Positions 46,134 to 58,479 of a stretch of 64,000 bases of DNA are shown piece after piece. The position numbers and the translations under genes were made by a program. Numbering within the stretch: position 1 is the first letter of the stretch; every line of letters begins with the position of its first letter. The notes under the pieces were generated by a model. That model ran no database searches. It was not told where the DNA came from and saw nothing but the letters and a program-made list of their open reading frames with translations. This stretch comes from Cunninghamia lanceolata (lineage: Eukaryota; Streptophyta; Pinopsida; Cupressales; Cupressaceae), in contig BSBN01000763.1 in assembly GCA_027924645.1 (NCBI GenBank), forward strand, positions 3,472,001 to 3,536,000, read 5' to 3'.

Positions 46134-47690
46134 TGTTGAAGGCACAAGAAAACTGAGAGGGGGGTGAATCAGTTGTATCAAAAACCTTAAATTCTCTTGA
46201 ACAAAATCACATTCACATTCACTTACTTTAACCCCTTAATCTGTTATGAAGATTAAACATTAAATATAGAATCAACACTTAAACATGTCAACATCATACA
46301 CACATGAACACCATATTTTTACATGGAAAGCCCTAAAAGGGAAAAACCATGGTGAGTGTTAGCTCACAATATAATGTAGTAACGATACAGAATAACAAAA
46401 GAGGCTCACTACCAAACGGCTCATCGCCCAAAAGAATGCTCACTGTAAAAAGGCTCACTGCCAAGGGATAGCTCACTACCAAGAGGGTTAGGTCACTACC
46501 ATGAACTGATATAATAGCATCTACCACATGCCTGAGTTTAGTTCCAATGAAGCACAATACATATCACCTTCTTCACAACACAAACACTTTCATCTTTGTA
46601 TCTTTGCACTCTCACACATTACACATGGATTTATTACACTTATTTATACCAATCATCAACCTTGGAACATACATCAAGGTAGGCAATATAAACTACAAGC
46701 TTTGGAACATTCTCCAAGGTCAGCAAACATACATAATTCAAAATAGGTATGGACCTAAACAAACTTACAGAGCAAATGAATGAAATAAAAACACTTCATG
46801 GCCTATCCTAGATCAAAATACATCTTCACATGCTTCAACATGCTTCCACAATCTACGAAGCTCCTCCGCAACAAGTGTAAACAACCAAGTCAGCCAAAAC
46901 TGGTGTAAACACCAAGAACACTTAGGCACATGCTTCCACAAACACAAGCATGACTTGCAGACTAGGCACAACACTTCAACACAATCTAGAGACATCCACA
47001 AACAACCTAAAATCACCTTGGAGCCAACAAATCCAGCTACAACAAGTTTCACTTGAAGGCAACAGATCTCACTTGAAGACAACTTACAAACAACACTACT
47101 ATGTTCTTCTATTCAATAGCTTGCTTTCTGGAGTACCAAATCAAAAATCCTTTGGAATGAAGATAGATAAGGACATTATAACATATGTCCAAAACCACAT
47201 TGCCTAAAACCATTCTATGGAGAAATGCGGAACAAAATAGTTTCTCCCAGACACCTCTGCACAACATTGAAACTCTGTCAAATACAATGTTGAAACTGGT
47301 GAACACAACTTCTACTACACAGTGATCCAAACCACCAAATTTTGGATTTATCATCTTCAAACACTTCTCTATAACATATCCAAATCTCATACTCTGGTCT
47401 TTAACACAGAAGAAATGTGGAGAAAAAACTCAGACAATATCCTACAAGCTAGAATACTCTGCAACACACTATTTCCATTTGGAGAGCAAATTTTCTCAAA
47501 AGCACTTGGAAACTTAGCAACATGAACAATATGCTAGCATTATCAGTACTCTTTCAAGTCATTCAAATTACCTTAGCATGATAACTCAATCAAACAATAA
47601 TCAGCCAATATCAGAAGACACGGTTGACACCAATGACAACACAATAATGTTGACATCAATGACAACACCGATTAGCACATACTTGCAATA
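46134..47690 (-). repeat. 5' LTR of copia element A
   Basis: It is 1,557 bp and colinear with 30386-31949. Its outer terminus reads TATTG in element sense where the 3' LTR has TGTTG, a single transition that destroys the TG end. Confidence 0.9.
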
Positions 47691-47971
47691 GGATGTGGTC
47701 ATTTACTATGTTAGATAGTATCCTACAAGCTAAAATACTCTGCAACACACTATTTCCATTTGGAGAGAAAATTTTCTCAAAATCACTTGGAAACTCAGCA
47801 ACATGAACAATATGCTAGCATTATTAGCACTCTTTCAAGTCATTCAAATCACCTTAGCATGATAACTCAATCAAACAACAATCAATCAATATCAGAAGAC
47901 ACAGTTGACACTAATGACAACACAATTATGTTGACATCAATGACAACACCGATTAGCGCATACTTGCAATA
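47691..47971. repeat. Tandem duplication across the element A / host junction, 281 bp
   Basis: 47716-47971 repeats 47435-47690, the outer end of the 5' LTR. The 25 bases between (47691-47715, ggatgtggtcatttactatg then ttag) are host LTR sequence that recurs at 47972. The duplication spans the insertion junction, so it happened after element A inserted. Confidence 0.85.
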
Positions 47972-48817
47972 GGATGTGGTCATTTGCTATGTTAGCTTAG
48001 GTTTGGCTGACTTAACCTACTAGCACTATTGTGGAGGTACCTCATGGTTTGTGGATGTGATGAACAACATGGTGATATAAATTTGAGTCCTAGTTAGCCC
48101 TTGGCATGGTCCACTTTCACTTCTTTCCACCACGGAAGTGTTCAGTGCTGACCTAATTAGTGCTGCACATTTGAGGTGCACATGTTTCATAAGGCTAACC
48201 TAATTGAGATTATTTTAGGCTATGCATGATATAAATGCAAGATGAATTTGAGTGGATCAAGGTACAGAATATGATGTGAATGTGAACCAAGGGTGGTGAA
48301 TTGAGTGTGAGCTTAAATGCTTATGACTCTCGTATGTAGTGAGCAGAAGGTGTCTACATTTTTAGTTTGCTTGAAGTTTCTAGAGGCAGTAAGCTAAAGG
48401 TTGTAGATGGAAAGAAGTGGCAATGGTGGATTTCTTCTATTGCTTTGAGATAGTGAATATCTCTATAACAATCTTCTTCTATTTTTCTCTCTTCTGAATA
48501 GTGAGTCCTTCTGGTAGTGAGCCTTTCTTTTGGCAGTGAGCCTTTCTTCTAGGTAGTGAGCCCTTGGAGTGAGCCTATTTGTTTTTGGTGTTGCTATTGA
48601 TATATGTGAGCTAATCCTCACCATGCTTTTTCTCTTCTTGGGTTTTCCACGTAAATCTGGTGTTCTTATGTGTTTGAATGTGTTTTCATTGATGCTCCAC
48701 ATGTTTACATTCTGCTAATGCATAATAAGAGGTTGATGTTTTGAATTTCTTTGAGAGCTTAATGCTTTAATACACAACCGATTCACCCCCCTCTTAGTTG
48801 TCCTGTGCATTCTAATA
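47972..48817 (+). repeat. 5' LTR of copia element B, second part
   Basis: It continues element B's LTR from the TSD. It contains ggcagtgagcc-like words (about 48505-48590), the conserved gggttttccacgtaaatctg motif and the typical end aaccgattcacccccctctt then agttgtcctgtgca. It finishes just before the PBS. Confidence 0.75.
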
Positions 48818-48819
48818 AT

Positions 48820-48836
48820 TGTTATCAAAGCAAGGT
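48820..48836 (+). other. PBS of copia element B (degenerate)
   Basis: TTGTTATCAAAGCAAGG corresponds to TGGTATCAGAGC-type PBS with three changes, all transitions or single steps. Confidence 0.7.
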
Positions 48837-48872
48837 TCCCTGAAGAAGCTTAACCACTTGGGGTAGATCCAG

Positions 48873-49924
48873 ATGGTTCACAGGAAAGGTATGGAGGTTC
48901 TAGTGTTTGATGGAACAAATTATGCTTTTTGGAAGACCAGGATGGAAAGCTTTCTTGTCTCATTACGATATGGCATGTGGAAGATTGTTGACAAAAATAT
49001 ATTATACCTACTAATGGTCCAAGGGATGAAGATGAGATTAAAGAATATGAGAACAATGGGAAGGCAAGAAATGCTCTTCTGAATAGTCTTTCTGATTCTA
49101 AATTAGTGAAGGTAATGAGATACAAATCTACACATGAGATCTAGAAGAAGCTAGAAAGTAACTATGAAGGAGATGACAAGGTCAAGCAAACAAAGATGTA
49201 AAATTTGAAGGCCAAGTTTGAAACCCTAAAGATGTCAAAGGATGAAAATATTACAAAATGCATGCAGAGAGTGGATGAAGTTGTCAGCTCCATCAATGGT
49301 CTTGGTGGAAAGCTGGAGGAAAGTGAAGTGGTAAAGAAGGTACTTAGAACTCTTCCAAAACCTTATAGGGCTAAAGTTTCTACTATTGAAGAAACTCAAA
49401 ATTTGGATAATTATTCTAGGGATCAAATGTTTGGTACCTTAACTACTTTTGAGATAAGAGAATTTGGTCAAGATGATTCAAGAAAAGAACTTGCTTTTAA
49501 GGCTAGCAAGATAGAAAAGAATGTTGAATCAGATCCAGATCACTTTGATGAAGTGGAAAAAAATTTTGTAAGCAGGTTGAAAAAGGGCTCTGGAAAATAT
49601 AGAAGTAAGTTACCCTTCAAATGTTTCAGCTATGTAAAGATAGGTCATTATGTTTCAAAATGTATAATCAAAACTTTAAATGACAAATACAAGGATAACA
49701 AAGGTAAATATTTCAAGAGAAGTTATTATGTTAAAGAAGATGATAGCATATTTGATGATGACTATGACTATCTGGATGATGAAAGTAATGAATTCTTTTT
49801 CATGGCTTTGAATGTTGGAACTAATTCTGAAAGGGGTATGAAGGAAATTGCTCTGGAAACAGAACACAATATCAAAGGAGCTTTGGTAACTTCTTTTCAT
49901 GCAAGAGAAGAAGAAAATCACTAG
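48873..49924 (+). pseudogene. Element B: gag
   Basis: It begins VHRKGMEVLVFDGTNYAFW then KTRMESF, the copia Gag N-terminus. A frameshift near 49000 and stops (about 49141, 49199) follow. A 239-codon open part (49205-49924) reads MKAKFETLKMSKDENITKCM, VVSSINGLGGKLEESEVVKK and RSKLPFKCFSYVKIGHYVSKC. In the zinc knuckle the second Cys is Tyr (CFSY for CFSC), which should abolish zinc binding. Confidence 0.82.
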
Positions 49925-50235
49925 ATAATTGATAGTAGATGTTTAAATCATATGATAGGTGATAAGAATAAGTTTGTCAAGCTTGAGAAATTTGACGGAG
50001 GTTTTGTTAAGTTTGGAGATGATGCATCTACTAAGATCTATGGAAGAGGTTCAATCAGTTTTGATGGCAAGCATTATACAGATGATGTTCTTTATGTCAA
50101 GGGTCTCTGGCATATTCTTCTAAGTATAGGAAAAGTGTGTAGTAGAGGATATAACCTTGTATTTAAGGATGGTGGCTGTGAAATCAGAAAAGAAAGCTCC
50201 AAAACTCTAGTTGTCACAAGATCAACGATAAAATG
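49925..50235 (+). pseudogene. Element B: protease, then truncation
   Basis: The protease core reads stop-IIDSRCLNHMIGDKNKF. The expected W is a TAG and the catalytic DSG has become DSR. It continues with GGFVKFGDDASTKIYGRGS, DDVLYVKGLWHILLSIGK and NLVFKDGGCEI, then leaves the family pattern near 50235. Confidence 0.78.
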
Positions 50236-52371
50236 TAAGGCATACCTAAACCCTATTTATTAATTATGATATTTTATTGAGAATAATTAATTAACTCCAT
50301 TTTTTGATTATTTAGATGATTTAATATTGTTTTCAAATGAAAAAGACACATTGCTTTTATATTTACATATTCTATAAAGAATTCTTTTATTCTACACCAC
50401 TTCCAAGAAATGGCAGTTATGAAATTCTAAAGAGAATTTTAGATATAAATATTTATTACAGTTTCAAGTTATTGGAGCTAATTTTAGATTATGAAAGAGG
50501 ATGAGAAAATGGGTGTCCAAATTGGTTTATGAAAAGTCATATTGTTCAGTTTTTAAAAGAGGAAGAAATGTTTGGAGAGGGGGGAAGTTGGAAGTAGCAA
50601 ATCAATGTTTTGAAACCTCTTGTGTTGTTTATCTTTCAATCATTTTTGTAAATGACCCTCAGACATTTTGGAGATTTTTCTCTTGTATTGGAAAAAAAAT
50701 GGTTTGAGTGTGTAGGTTGGAAGAATTGTTGATTGGGCTACAGGATCTCTATGCAAAATTTAATCACAGGTATGCTTTATTGGATATTCTATTCATTATT
50801 TTATGATGGATTGTCTTTTGCTTGTAGAAAGAGGAATGTCAAATTATTGTGTAAGAAAATGAATAATAAGTAGTTTAGCTGCATGTTTGTGAAATTGGAT
50901 TATATTGCAATTCCTCTAGAAACTATTTAAATTGTATTGGTTGTCATTCCTTTACATCATTCCAAAAATCTATTGATTTAACATTCTTTCTGTGAAATTA
51001 TAATTGATGGGTTTCGATGATATCTAGAGGAACCATTTTGTAATAACCCCTTATAATTTTCTATGAATGAATTTTGTTTTATAAGATTGATGGTATCAAA
51101 TGAATATTTATAACATTGTACTTGTGCTAGTTCCATTCTGAAGGGCGTCAAAATTATTAGAGGATTTCTATTTGGTTGAAATCCATATCATAATTTATCT
51201 TGTCCATGGATTAATCATTAATTTAGTTGTAATTGATTTTATGTGTATTGGTGAAAACGTATTATGTTGGATCAAATCTAAAGGATTTGTATCTATGACT
51301 ATGTATCTTGCTTGACCAAATATATGTACATGATTGCATTTGTAGCAGAGTAATACACCCGATTGAATATATAATTTTTTTTGCAAAAATGTAATATTTT
51401 ATGTTGTATGTATTGATCTTGAAACTAATATTATGTTAGGTTGATTTAATGTCTATATTATATTTATATTTGTATATCATGCTGGTCATAAATCATATGT
51501 ATGAAGTAGTAGCTATGGCAACTTAGAATACCAAGCCATGAACCCAACATATACACTTAGGTTTAATTTAAGTGCAATCTCTACTTAAATCAACCTTTAG
51601 AAGGCATCGATCCTATAGAAGTGCAGATTCATGAGTTAATTTTGTTATGTATTAATATCTACCTTTTAGAAGGCATCGACCCTATAGTAGAGGCATCATT
51701 TAAAGAAGTTAAGTATGTTATAAATAGATTCATCATGTTAGCCATAGTGTACGTTATGTGTTGTATCTATAGCATTTTACAAGCCGATGACTTAAGCTAT
51801 ATGTCTGTATATGTAGCCCCTTGCTAGTTGTATGTCTTATGTTATGTTTTTATCGATAACTTCTTCCTAGCTATATCTCTTGTATACTATAGAAGCTAAC
51901 ATGCAATACTTAGTTGATTTCTTATGTTTGCATTACACCAAAGATCATTAAAGATTTCCTTTATATTCATTTAAGTATAGACTTATACTTAGAAGAACAT
52001 TAATGATTTCTCAATGATTTCTTCTTCCACTATTGAGTATTTGATTTAAATATGCATTTTTAACTTATCCTTAAGGTGTTAAAACTACATAAGCTATATC
52101 TTGATTTCTTTCTATGATCTAAAGTAAGAAAAGATGTATTGCCTTTAATAGATCCTTGTTCTTCTCTAATATTAGATTTTATATTGATATAAAGATTGAA
52201 ATTTGATATTGTCAAATATTAAATCTGGTGAACTGTGTTAAATATTAGTAACTATGGTATTGAATAAAACATAGCAGAATACTTATTATTGCATTGTTCA
52301 CCAGAGTAGCTACAACCTCAATTGCCAATAGATCACTCTAAATCATGTCTTTCTATATGTGGCATCATTGT
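50236..52371. other. Intergenic DNA, no gene recognised
   Basis: 2.1 kb of AT-rich sequence between truncated element B and element C. Frames at 50501-50707, 51195-51386 and 51621-51827 show no family motif. A 25-bp phrase, agaaggcatcgatcctatag-like, occurs at about 51597 and 51667. Confidence 0.5.
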
Positions 52372-53812
52372 TGTTGCAAATATGTGCCTAATCAGTGTTG
52401 TCATTGATGTCAACATATCCTTTTTGTCATTAGTGTCAACTGTATCTCATTCTAGAAGACTTATATGTTGAGGATATTGAGAAAATTAGCCTCTATGAAA
52501 GAAACAAGTGAGTTACATATCTCTCTATAAGAGACAGTGAAGACAGTGCAGTTCAGTGAAGTAGATTGCTCTGTATTCCTAGTGAGATGAAGATTAGAGT
52601 CTGTGGACCAAAGGGTGTTGTAAAGGATTTTCTAAAGTTGCTCCAATTAATATTTGAGGGATCCGCATGAAGAATTTGTGAAGTTCAGGCCATCTGAGTA
52701 GAACTGGGTTTTGCAGTTGATCAGAGGTGACAGGGTGATAGAAAATTGGTCTGGATTGATCTGTAATGGAATATTATGATATACGGATCTAGAGGTGTGT
52801 TTGGGATGTCTATGTGTATCCTCAACTCAAGAGGTTCATGGTTTGGAGGTCCACAAGCAATCATTCTAGTGTGATAGTCATGATAGTGAGAGTTCTTAAG
52901 TTCCTAGATGAAGATGCAAGTGTTTCTGGTGAAGTGAGGTGGTGCAGTTGTTCTTGTTTATTTCATTGTGTTTGTGGTGGTCTTTGGATCATGTACCTAC
53001 TATGTTGGTGGTCCGCATTGAGGATTGAGCTCATGGTTGAAGATTTGTCCTTGGGTGTTGTTGTTCTTTCCAGTCTTGGCTAACTGAATGCTTTGTGCAT
53101 GTTGTAGATGATCTAAGACAAGTTCTATGAAGTGTGGTGTGTTGTTCGAGAAATATTTAGGTCCCATCTATGTTTGGCTGACACTATAGTGATTCGCATT
53201 AAGTTAGATGTTTGTAGTGCCGACCTTGATGTTTATTCCAAGGTTGATGAAGCATATAAATATGTGTGGTTGAGTTGTGGAAAATCATCCTTGTGCAAAA
53301 ATGATAAGATCCTAAAAAAGGAAAAAAGGCAGAGTAAAGAAGAGGAAGAGTAGTAAAGGATGATGAGATAGTGAAGAAGTGTTTGGGGGCAGAGCAGAAG
53401 TATTGTGTGCTTCAATGGAACTGAAGTTTGCATAAAGTAGATGATGTTTCTTAGTTTAATCTTCCTGTGTTAATCATATAAACATTTTGTAGATAGTGAG
53501 TCTCTTTGAGCAATGAGCTCTGGGTAGTGCACCTGAAGGCAATTACCTTCCCATTTTTCTATTCTTTTAACAGAGAATAAATCTTGTGGGTTAACCCCCA
53601 TTGTGGTTTTTCCCTTAACCGGGTTTCCACGTAAAAATCTTGGTGTTATGTGTGTTGATTTTTCTTCTACTCATGTGATGTTGATTCATGCTTTCATGGT
53701 TATATCATTTATCTATTAATTAGTGGTAAAGAAGTTTAATTACATAATAGAATACAAGTTTTTGTGACAACTGATTCACCCCCCTTCTCAGTTGTTTGCC
53801 CTAATTTCAATA
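52372..53812 (+). repeat. 5' LTR of copia element C
   Basis: 1,441 bp, starting TGTTGCAAATATGTGCC and ending in caata just before the PBS. The first 390 bp match the truncated 3' LTR at 61862 closely. It shares ttgtcattgatgtcaac, the ttccacgtaaaa motif and the gattcacccccct end with A and B. Confidence 0.9.
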
Positions 53813-53814
53813 AT

Positions 53815-53827
53815 TGGTATCAGAGCC
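53815..53827 (+). other. PBS of copia element C
   Basis: TGGTATCAGAGCC, a perfect initiator tRNA-Met type PBS, lies 2 bp after the LTR. Confidence 0.92.
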
Positions 53828-53868
53828 GGTTCCTCTAAAAGAAGCTTGATTGCTTGAGGAGATCCAGG

Positions 53869-54730
53869 ATGTCAATTTACAAGAAGGATAGTCCGAGATT
53901 TGATGGAACAAATTACTCTCTTTGGAAGAGTCGCATGGAGTACTATTTGCAATGCATGGGTGATGCTTATTGGTTAATATCAAAGGATGAGTACAAGCCT
54001 CCAGAAAAAAGTCCTTCAATTCCAGATGAACTCAAAGATGCTGAAAACAACATTCGAGATAAAGAAGCTTTACTGAGTGCCTTGACTGATAAAAAATGAC
54101 AAATGTCCTGGAATTGAAAATTGCTCATGAAATATGGAAGAAGTTGGAAAATCTATATGAAGATGATGAGTATGTCAAATGTGCTAAGTTGTAGAGCTTG
54201 AAGGGTAGATACAAAAATTTGAGGATGAGAGAAGATGAAAACATCACTTCCTACATGCAGAAGGTGAATGAACTTGTGTCTAGTATTAGGTGCGTTGGTG
54301 GAACACTGGAAGAATTAGAGATTGTTGCAAAAGTGCTCAGATCCTTACCTACTTCATACAAGCATAGAGTTGCTGCTATTGAGAAAATCAGGACTGTGAC
54401 AACTATTACAAGGGATCAGTTGGTTGGCAAGCTCTTAGCTTTTGAAATGAGTGAGTTTGGTGATTCTCTTCCTAAATCTGCATTTAAGGCCAGTATTTTT
54501 GGAAAGTAAAGATTTGATCCAGGTGAAATCTCTTCAAGAAGACTAACTAGATTTGAGAAGGCAAGGAAGGATCTTGAAGAAGATGAATTGGAGCTTGAAG
54601 AACCTGAAGCCCTTTTTTCTAAAAGACTACCAAGACGATCCGGTAAGTATTAAGGAAAGTTGCCTTTCAAATGTTTTGCTTGCAATAAGATTGGTCATTT
54701 TGCCTCAAGATGTCTGGAGAGGGTTTCAAA
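53869..54730 (+). pseudogene. Element C: gag
   Basis: It starts MSIYKKDSPRFDGTNYSLW then KSRMEYYLQ. A frameshift follows at about 54095, a stop at 54193, and an open part, YKNLRMREDENITSYMQKV then LPTSYKHRVAAIEKI. A stop comes after FGK. The zinc knuckle CFACNKIGHFASRC is complete (about 54675-54716). This is the best preserved knuckle of a plus-strand copia element here, although the frame around it is broken. Confidence 0.85.
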
Positions 54731-54939
54731 TCCAAACCCTAACAGACCTAGGATTTAGAAGAAATGCTACTATGTCCAAGAAGTTATTGAAGGAGTCATT
54801 GATGATGAATCTGATAAGGGAAGTACCTCAAAAAATGAATGGGTATTCATTGCCATCAAAGAAGAAGATCCGATGCCTATTGAATCTGCTAGCTGTGTGA
54901 AGGTGGAAAGAGCCTTGGCTCCTCAGGTTGAAGAAAAGG

Positions 54940-55300
54940 ATGAATGGATAATTGATAGTGGATGATCTCATCATATGACAGGTGATAAGAGTAAGTTTGT
55001 AAGTATGGAAAGGTATGAAGGTGGAATTGTGAAGTTTGGAGACAATTCAGCTAGTAGAATCCATGGCAGAGGATCTATCTCTCTTGATGGTAAGAACAAC
55101 ACTAATGATGTTTTGTATGTAGAAGGGTTGAAGCATAATCTTCTCAGTGTTTTATAGTTGGTTGACAAGGGATATGATCTCTGATTCAAGGATGGTAAAT
55201 GCAGAATTTTGGAAAGCTCTGGAACTAAGATTGCATCTGGTACATAGACTAGAGGTAACATCTTTCATTTAAGTGGTATTAGTAAAAGTTACTTGATTGC
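54940..55300 (+). pseudogene. Element C: aspartic protease
   Basis: EWIIDSG, then a stop, SHHMTGDKSKFVSM. DSG is intact, but the following Cys codon is TGA. It continues GGIVKFGDNSASRIHGRGS, VLYVEGLKHNLLSVL, then a stop where Q is expected, and RGNIFHLSG. Confidence 0.82.
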
Positions 55301-56260
55301 TCAGATTGATCAGATTTGGTTATGGCATAGGAGAATGTGTCATGTAAACTTTGACAACATTGTCTAGATAAGTGCTACTCAGGCTGTAAGAGATCTTCCA
55401 AAGCTTGTAAAACCTGCTAATAGCATGTGTAAGGATTTTTAGTTGGGCAAACATAGAAGAACTACATTCAAGATTAAAGAACAATCTTCAAGTGGATTGT
55501 TGGAACTTGTGCACACTTATTTGTGTGGTCCTGCTAGGGTTAGGAGTTTGCAAGGAGACGGATACTTTATGTTACTGATTGATAATCACTCTTGGATGAT
55601 GTGGGTCACTTTCTTGAGAGAGAAATCAGAGGCTTTTGACAAATTTAAAGTGTTTAAGGCTAGGGTGGAGAATGAGATTGGTGTGAAGATAAAGTGTCTG
55701 AGATCTGACAGACATGGAGAGTTTACCTCTGGTGAGTTTAATGCATTTTGTGAAAAGCATGGAATAAGAAGATAGTTGTTTGGTCCTAGGACTCCTCAGC
55801 AGAATGGAGTTGTGAAAAGGAAGAACCAAACTATTCAAGAGGCTGCTAGAACCATGATGATGGAAGCAAATGTTACACATGTCTATTGGAGAGAGGATAT
55901 AAGTACTATTGTCTACACTCTACACCGAGTGTAGATAAAAGGTAATTCTAGTAAAACACCTTATGAACTGTGGTTTGGTAATGCTCCTTGTGTGAAATAT
56001 TTCAGAGTTTTTAGTAGTAAATGTTATACCAAAAGAGATGAAGATCTAGGCAAGTTTGATGCAAGATGTGATGAAGGAATGTTTCTATGTTATTCTAATG
56101 AAAGCAAGGCATACTGGTGCTTTAACAAGAGATTGAAAAATATTGTTGAAAGTGCTAATGTCAAGGTTGATGAAAGCAAGGAGAGACTTTCAAGGTTTTG
56201 TGGATATGAATCAGATAATCAAAATGAAAGTCCAAATGAAGGAAAGCAAGTTTAGTTTAC
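55301..56260 (+). pseudogene. Element C: integrase
   Basis: LWHRRMCHVNFDN (zinc part), then LLELVHTYLCGPARVRSLQG, IKCLRSDRHGEFTSGEF, a stop, FGPRTPQQNGVVKRKNQT, and later PCVKYFRVFSSKCYTKRD. In this family the first and third catalytic residues are D in H-D-L-CGP and E in NGVVERKN. Here they are Y and K, so two of the three DDE residues are lost. The copy could not integrate DNA even without its stops. Confidence 0.85.
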
Positions 56261-57264
56261 TCTGAAGAATCTAGTGACTCAAGAAGTGAATGCAAATGTT
56301 GAGGAACAAGTTCAAGAATTAGAAGTTGAAGAAAATCCCAAAACTCCTAGGTATGTAAGGTTGAATCATTCTAAAAATTAGATCATAGGAGATAAAAATG
56401 AAGGTGTTCAAACTAGAAGAAAAATTACTGAAGGACAAGAGGAGTATTGTCTAATTTCAAAGATTAAACCAAATTAGTGAATGAAGCTTGTAATGATAAA
56501 AGTTGGGTAAAAGAAATGGAAGAAAAATTAATACAAATTGAAAAGAACAATACTTGGGATCTTGTTCCTAGACTTGAAAACAAAAATGTAATTCAAACTA
56601 AATGGGTCTTCCGGAATAAATTGAATGAAGATGGTGATGTTGTGATAAACAAAGAAAGATTGGTGTGCAAAGGTTACTCTCAAGTAGAGGAAATTGATTT
56701 TGAAGAAACTTTTGCTTTGGTGGCAAGAATTGAAGCAGTCAGATTATTTCTTGCCTTTGCTGCTAACAAAGATTTCAAAGTCTACCAGATGGATGTCAAG
56801 TCAACATTCCTGAATGGAGAGTTGGAAGAAGAAGTCTACATTGAGCAACCAGAAGGATTCCAGTTGTCTGATCACCAAGATAAGGTCTGCAGATTGAAGA
56901 AAGCATTGTATGGACTTAAACAAGCCCCAAGAGCCTAGTATGCAAGATTAGATAAGTATCTGCTAAAGTATGGACTTTAACAAAGGCACTGCTGACAGTA
57001 ATCTTTATTTCAAAATTGATCATGAACACATCCTAATTGTTGAGGTATTTGTTGATGACATCATCTTTGGTGGAAATGAGAGTATGTGTAAAAATTTTGC
57101 TGATCAGATGCAAAGTGAATTTGAGATGTCCATGCTTGGTGAAATGAATTTCTTCTTAGGTATGCAAATCATTTAGTCAAAAAAAGGCATCTTCATATCT
57201 CATTCTAAGTATGTGAAAGAGTTGTTGAAAAAGTTTGGAATGTAGGATTTAAAACCAGTGAGTA
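56261..57264 (+). pseudogene. Element C: reverse transcriptase, 5' part
   Basis: After a degraded linker with stops (56261-56476) comes [20 protein letters not shown] then [19 protein letters not shown]. Then [54 protein letters not shown], a stop, and after a frameshift ILIVEVFVDDIIFGGNES. FVDD keeps both catalytic aspartates. It runs on to LKPVS at 57264, where D is inserted. Confidence 0.88.
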
Positions 57265-58479
57265 TGTTAGGTCTCAAAAATGCAGGTTTTTAGACCACAA
57301 GAGGGTGCCAGTCTCTTGATACATTTTTGGCCCACAAAATAGGGCTTATGCAATTGAAAACCCCTACTCTTTAGGCTCTACCAAGCCTAGGTGGGTGTAC
57401 CTGAATGATATGGAAGATTTGAAAGTATAAATGGATTCTAATTTGGGCAATCTATTCACTATGGCACACAGGTGTGAAGTAGATATAGAGATTACTAACT
57501 AAAATTCCTAATGAGAGTGCTTGAATTATCAAGACTGTGGATTGGATTTGTACAAAATGTCCTAAAGTTGATCAGTGCCTAATCTATTGAGTGAATGGAG
57601 TCAAGAGGTGAATGATGATTTTGGAGATAGGCTTATGTAAGATGGCTAGATTTACTTTCCATCTTAACTCAGATAGTTGGGCACTTTTAAATGTCTACAC
57701 CTTATGCAAATGTGCAAGTATATCAATTATCTGGACTCTTAATGATCCTATTGATATCCCCTTATGTTACCATGAAATTGCGAAAGGGTTTAATTCAGAT
57801 GTGAAGGGGAACCAATCAAGACAACATATTCAATAGGATTTTAATCCAAATAGGAACCTATCAAACTTGTTTTGCTTAAAAGGAATTTTAATTCTTCTGC
57901 ACACAAAAACCAATCACAATATCACACAACTACAACAAATGTGTGTTGACAAATTAAATGTATTCTCACATACTCAATTTAAATAACATAAACAACCACT
58001 CTGGAGACAGCCAAATAACATATGAGCATATGAATTCACACAACTGTTGAACAATTGAAAGCAAATCAATAATTATGCATAACCTTCTCCATTATATTTA
58101 TCTTCAAATAATACGCATTATAACAATAGTTTCTGATATGAGATGGATGGGCCAAATGAGTGCAATCTATCTTCTTACTAATGCCTCACCTAAATGAAAA
58201 TGATCTTGATTCTTCGGGTCTTGGTCTCTCTTACATATATATGAGAAGCAACAAGCTACATACCTGTTATAAAAGTCATGTCATTCGATAACTAAACATA
58301 ACTAAAAACAAAATACTGCATTAAATGAATACACCAACCTGTTAATCTCAAGTAGGAGCTCATAACCACCTAAGCTCCGTTCAAAACTTCTTCTTTATGA
58401 TAGGGCACCCATTATGCTGCCAGTTGATTCTCTTCATTCCGATGGTTGTCCTACTGCCTAATTTTGGTTGATAAACAAA

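Larger units (their letters stand above)
30386..47690 (-). mobile_element. Ty1-copia element A, minus strand, TSD GGATG
   Basis: Two LTRs (5' LTR 46134-47690, 3' LTR 30386-31949) begin TGTTG and end CAACA in element sense. A perfect 5-bp TSD, GGATG, lies at 30381-30385 and 47691-47695. A PBS is next to the 5' LTR (46121-46131) and a PPT next to the 3' LTR. The interior reads gag, protease, integrase, RT, RNase H: the copia order. It is longer than a normal copia element because a chromovirus (E) inserted between integrase and RT, and because the RT/RNase H part is duplicated in tandem. Many stops and frameshifts make it inactive. Confidence 0.92.
29768..50235 (+). mobile_element. Ty1-copia element B, split by element A and 3'-truncated
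   Basis: The 5' LTR runs from about 29768 to 30385 and, after the inserted element A, from 47972 to 48817. It is followed by a PBS-like sequence, gag and protease. Sequence similarity to the other copia elements stops near 50235, inside the region after the protease; integrase, RT, RNase H and the 3' LTR are absent. The host sequence on both sides of element A joins through the TSD GGATG (gaagcatggatg continuing as tggtcattt). Confidence 0.75.
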
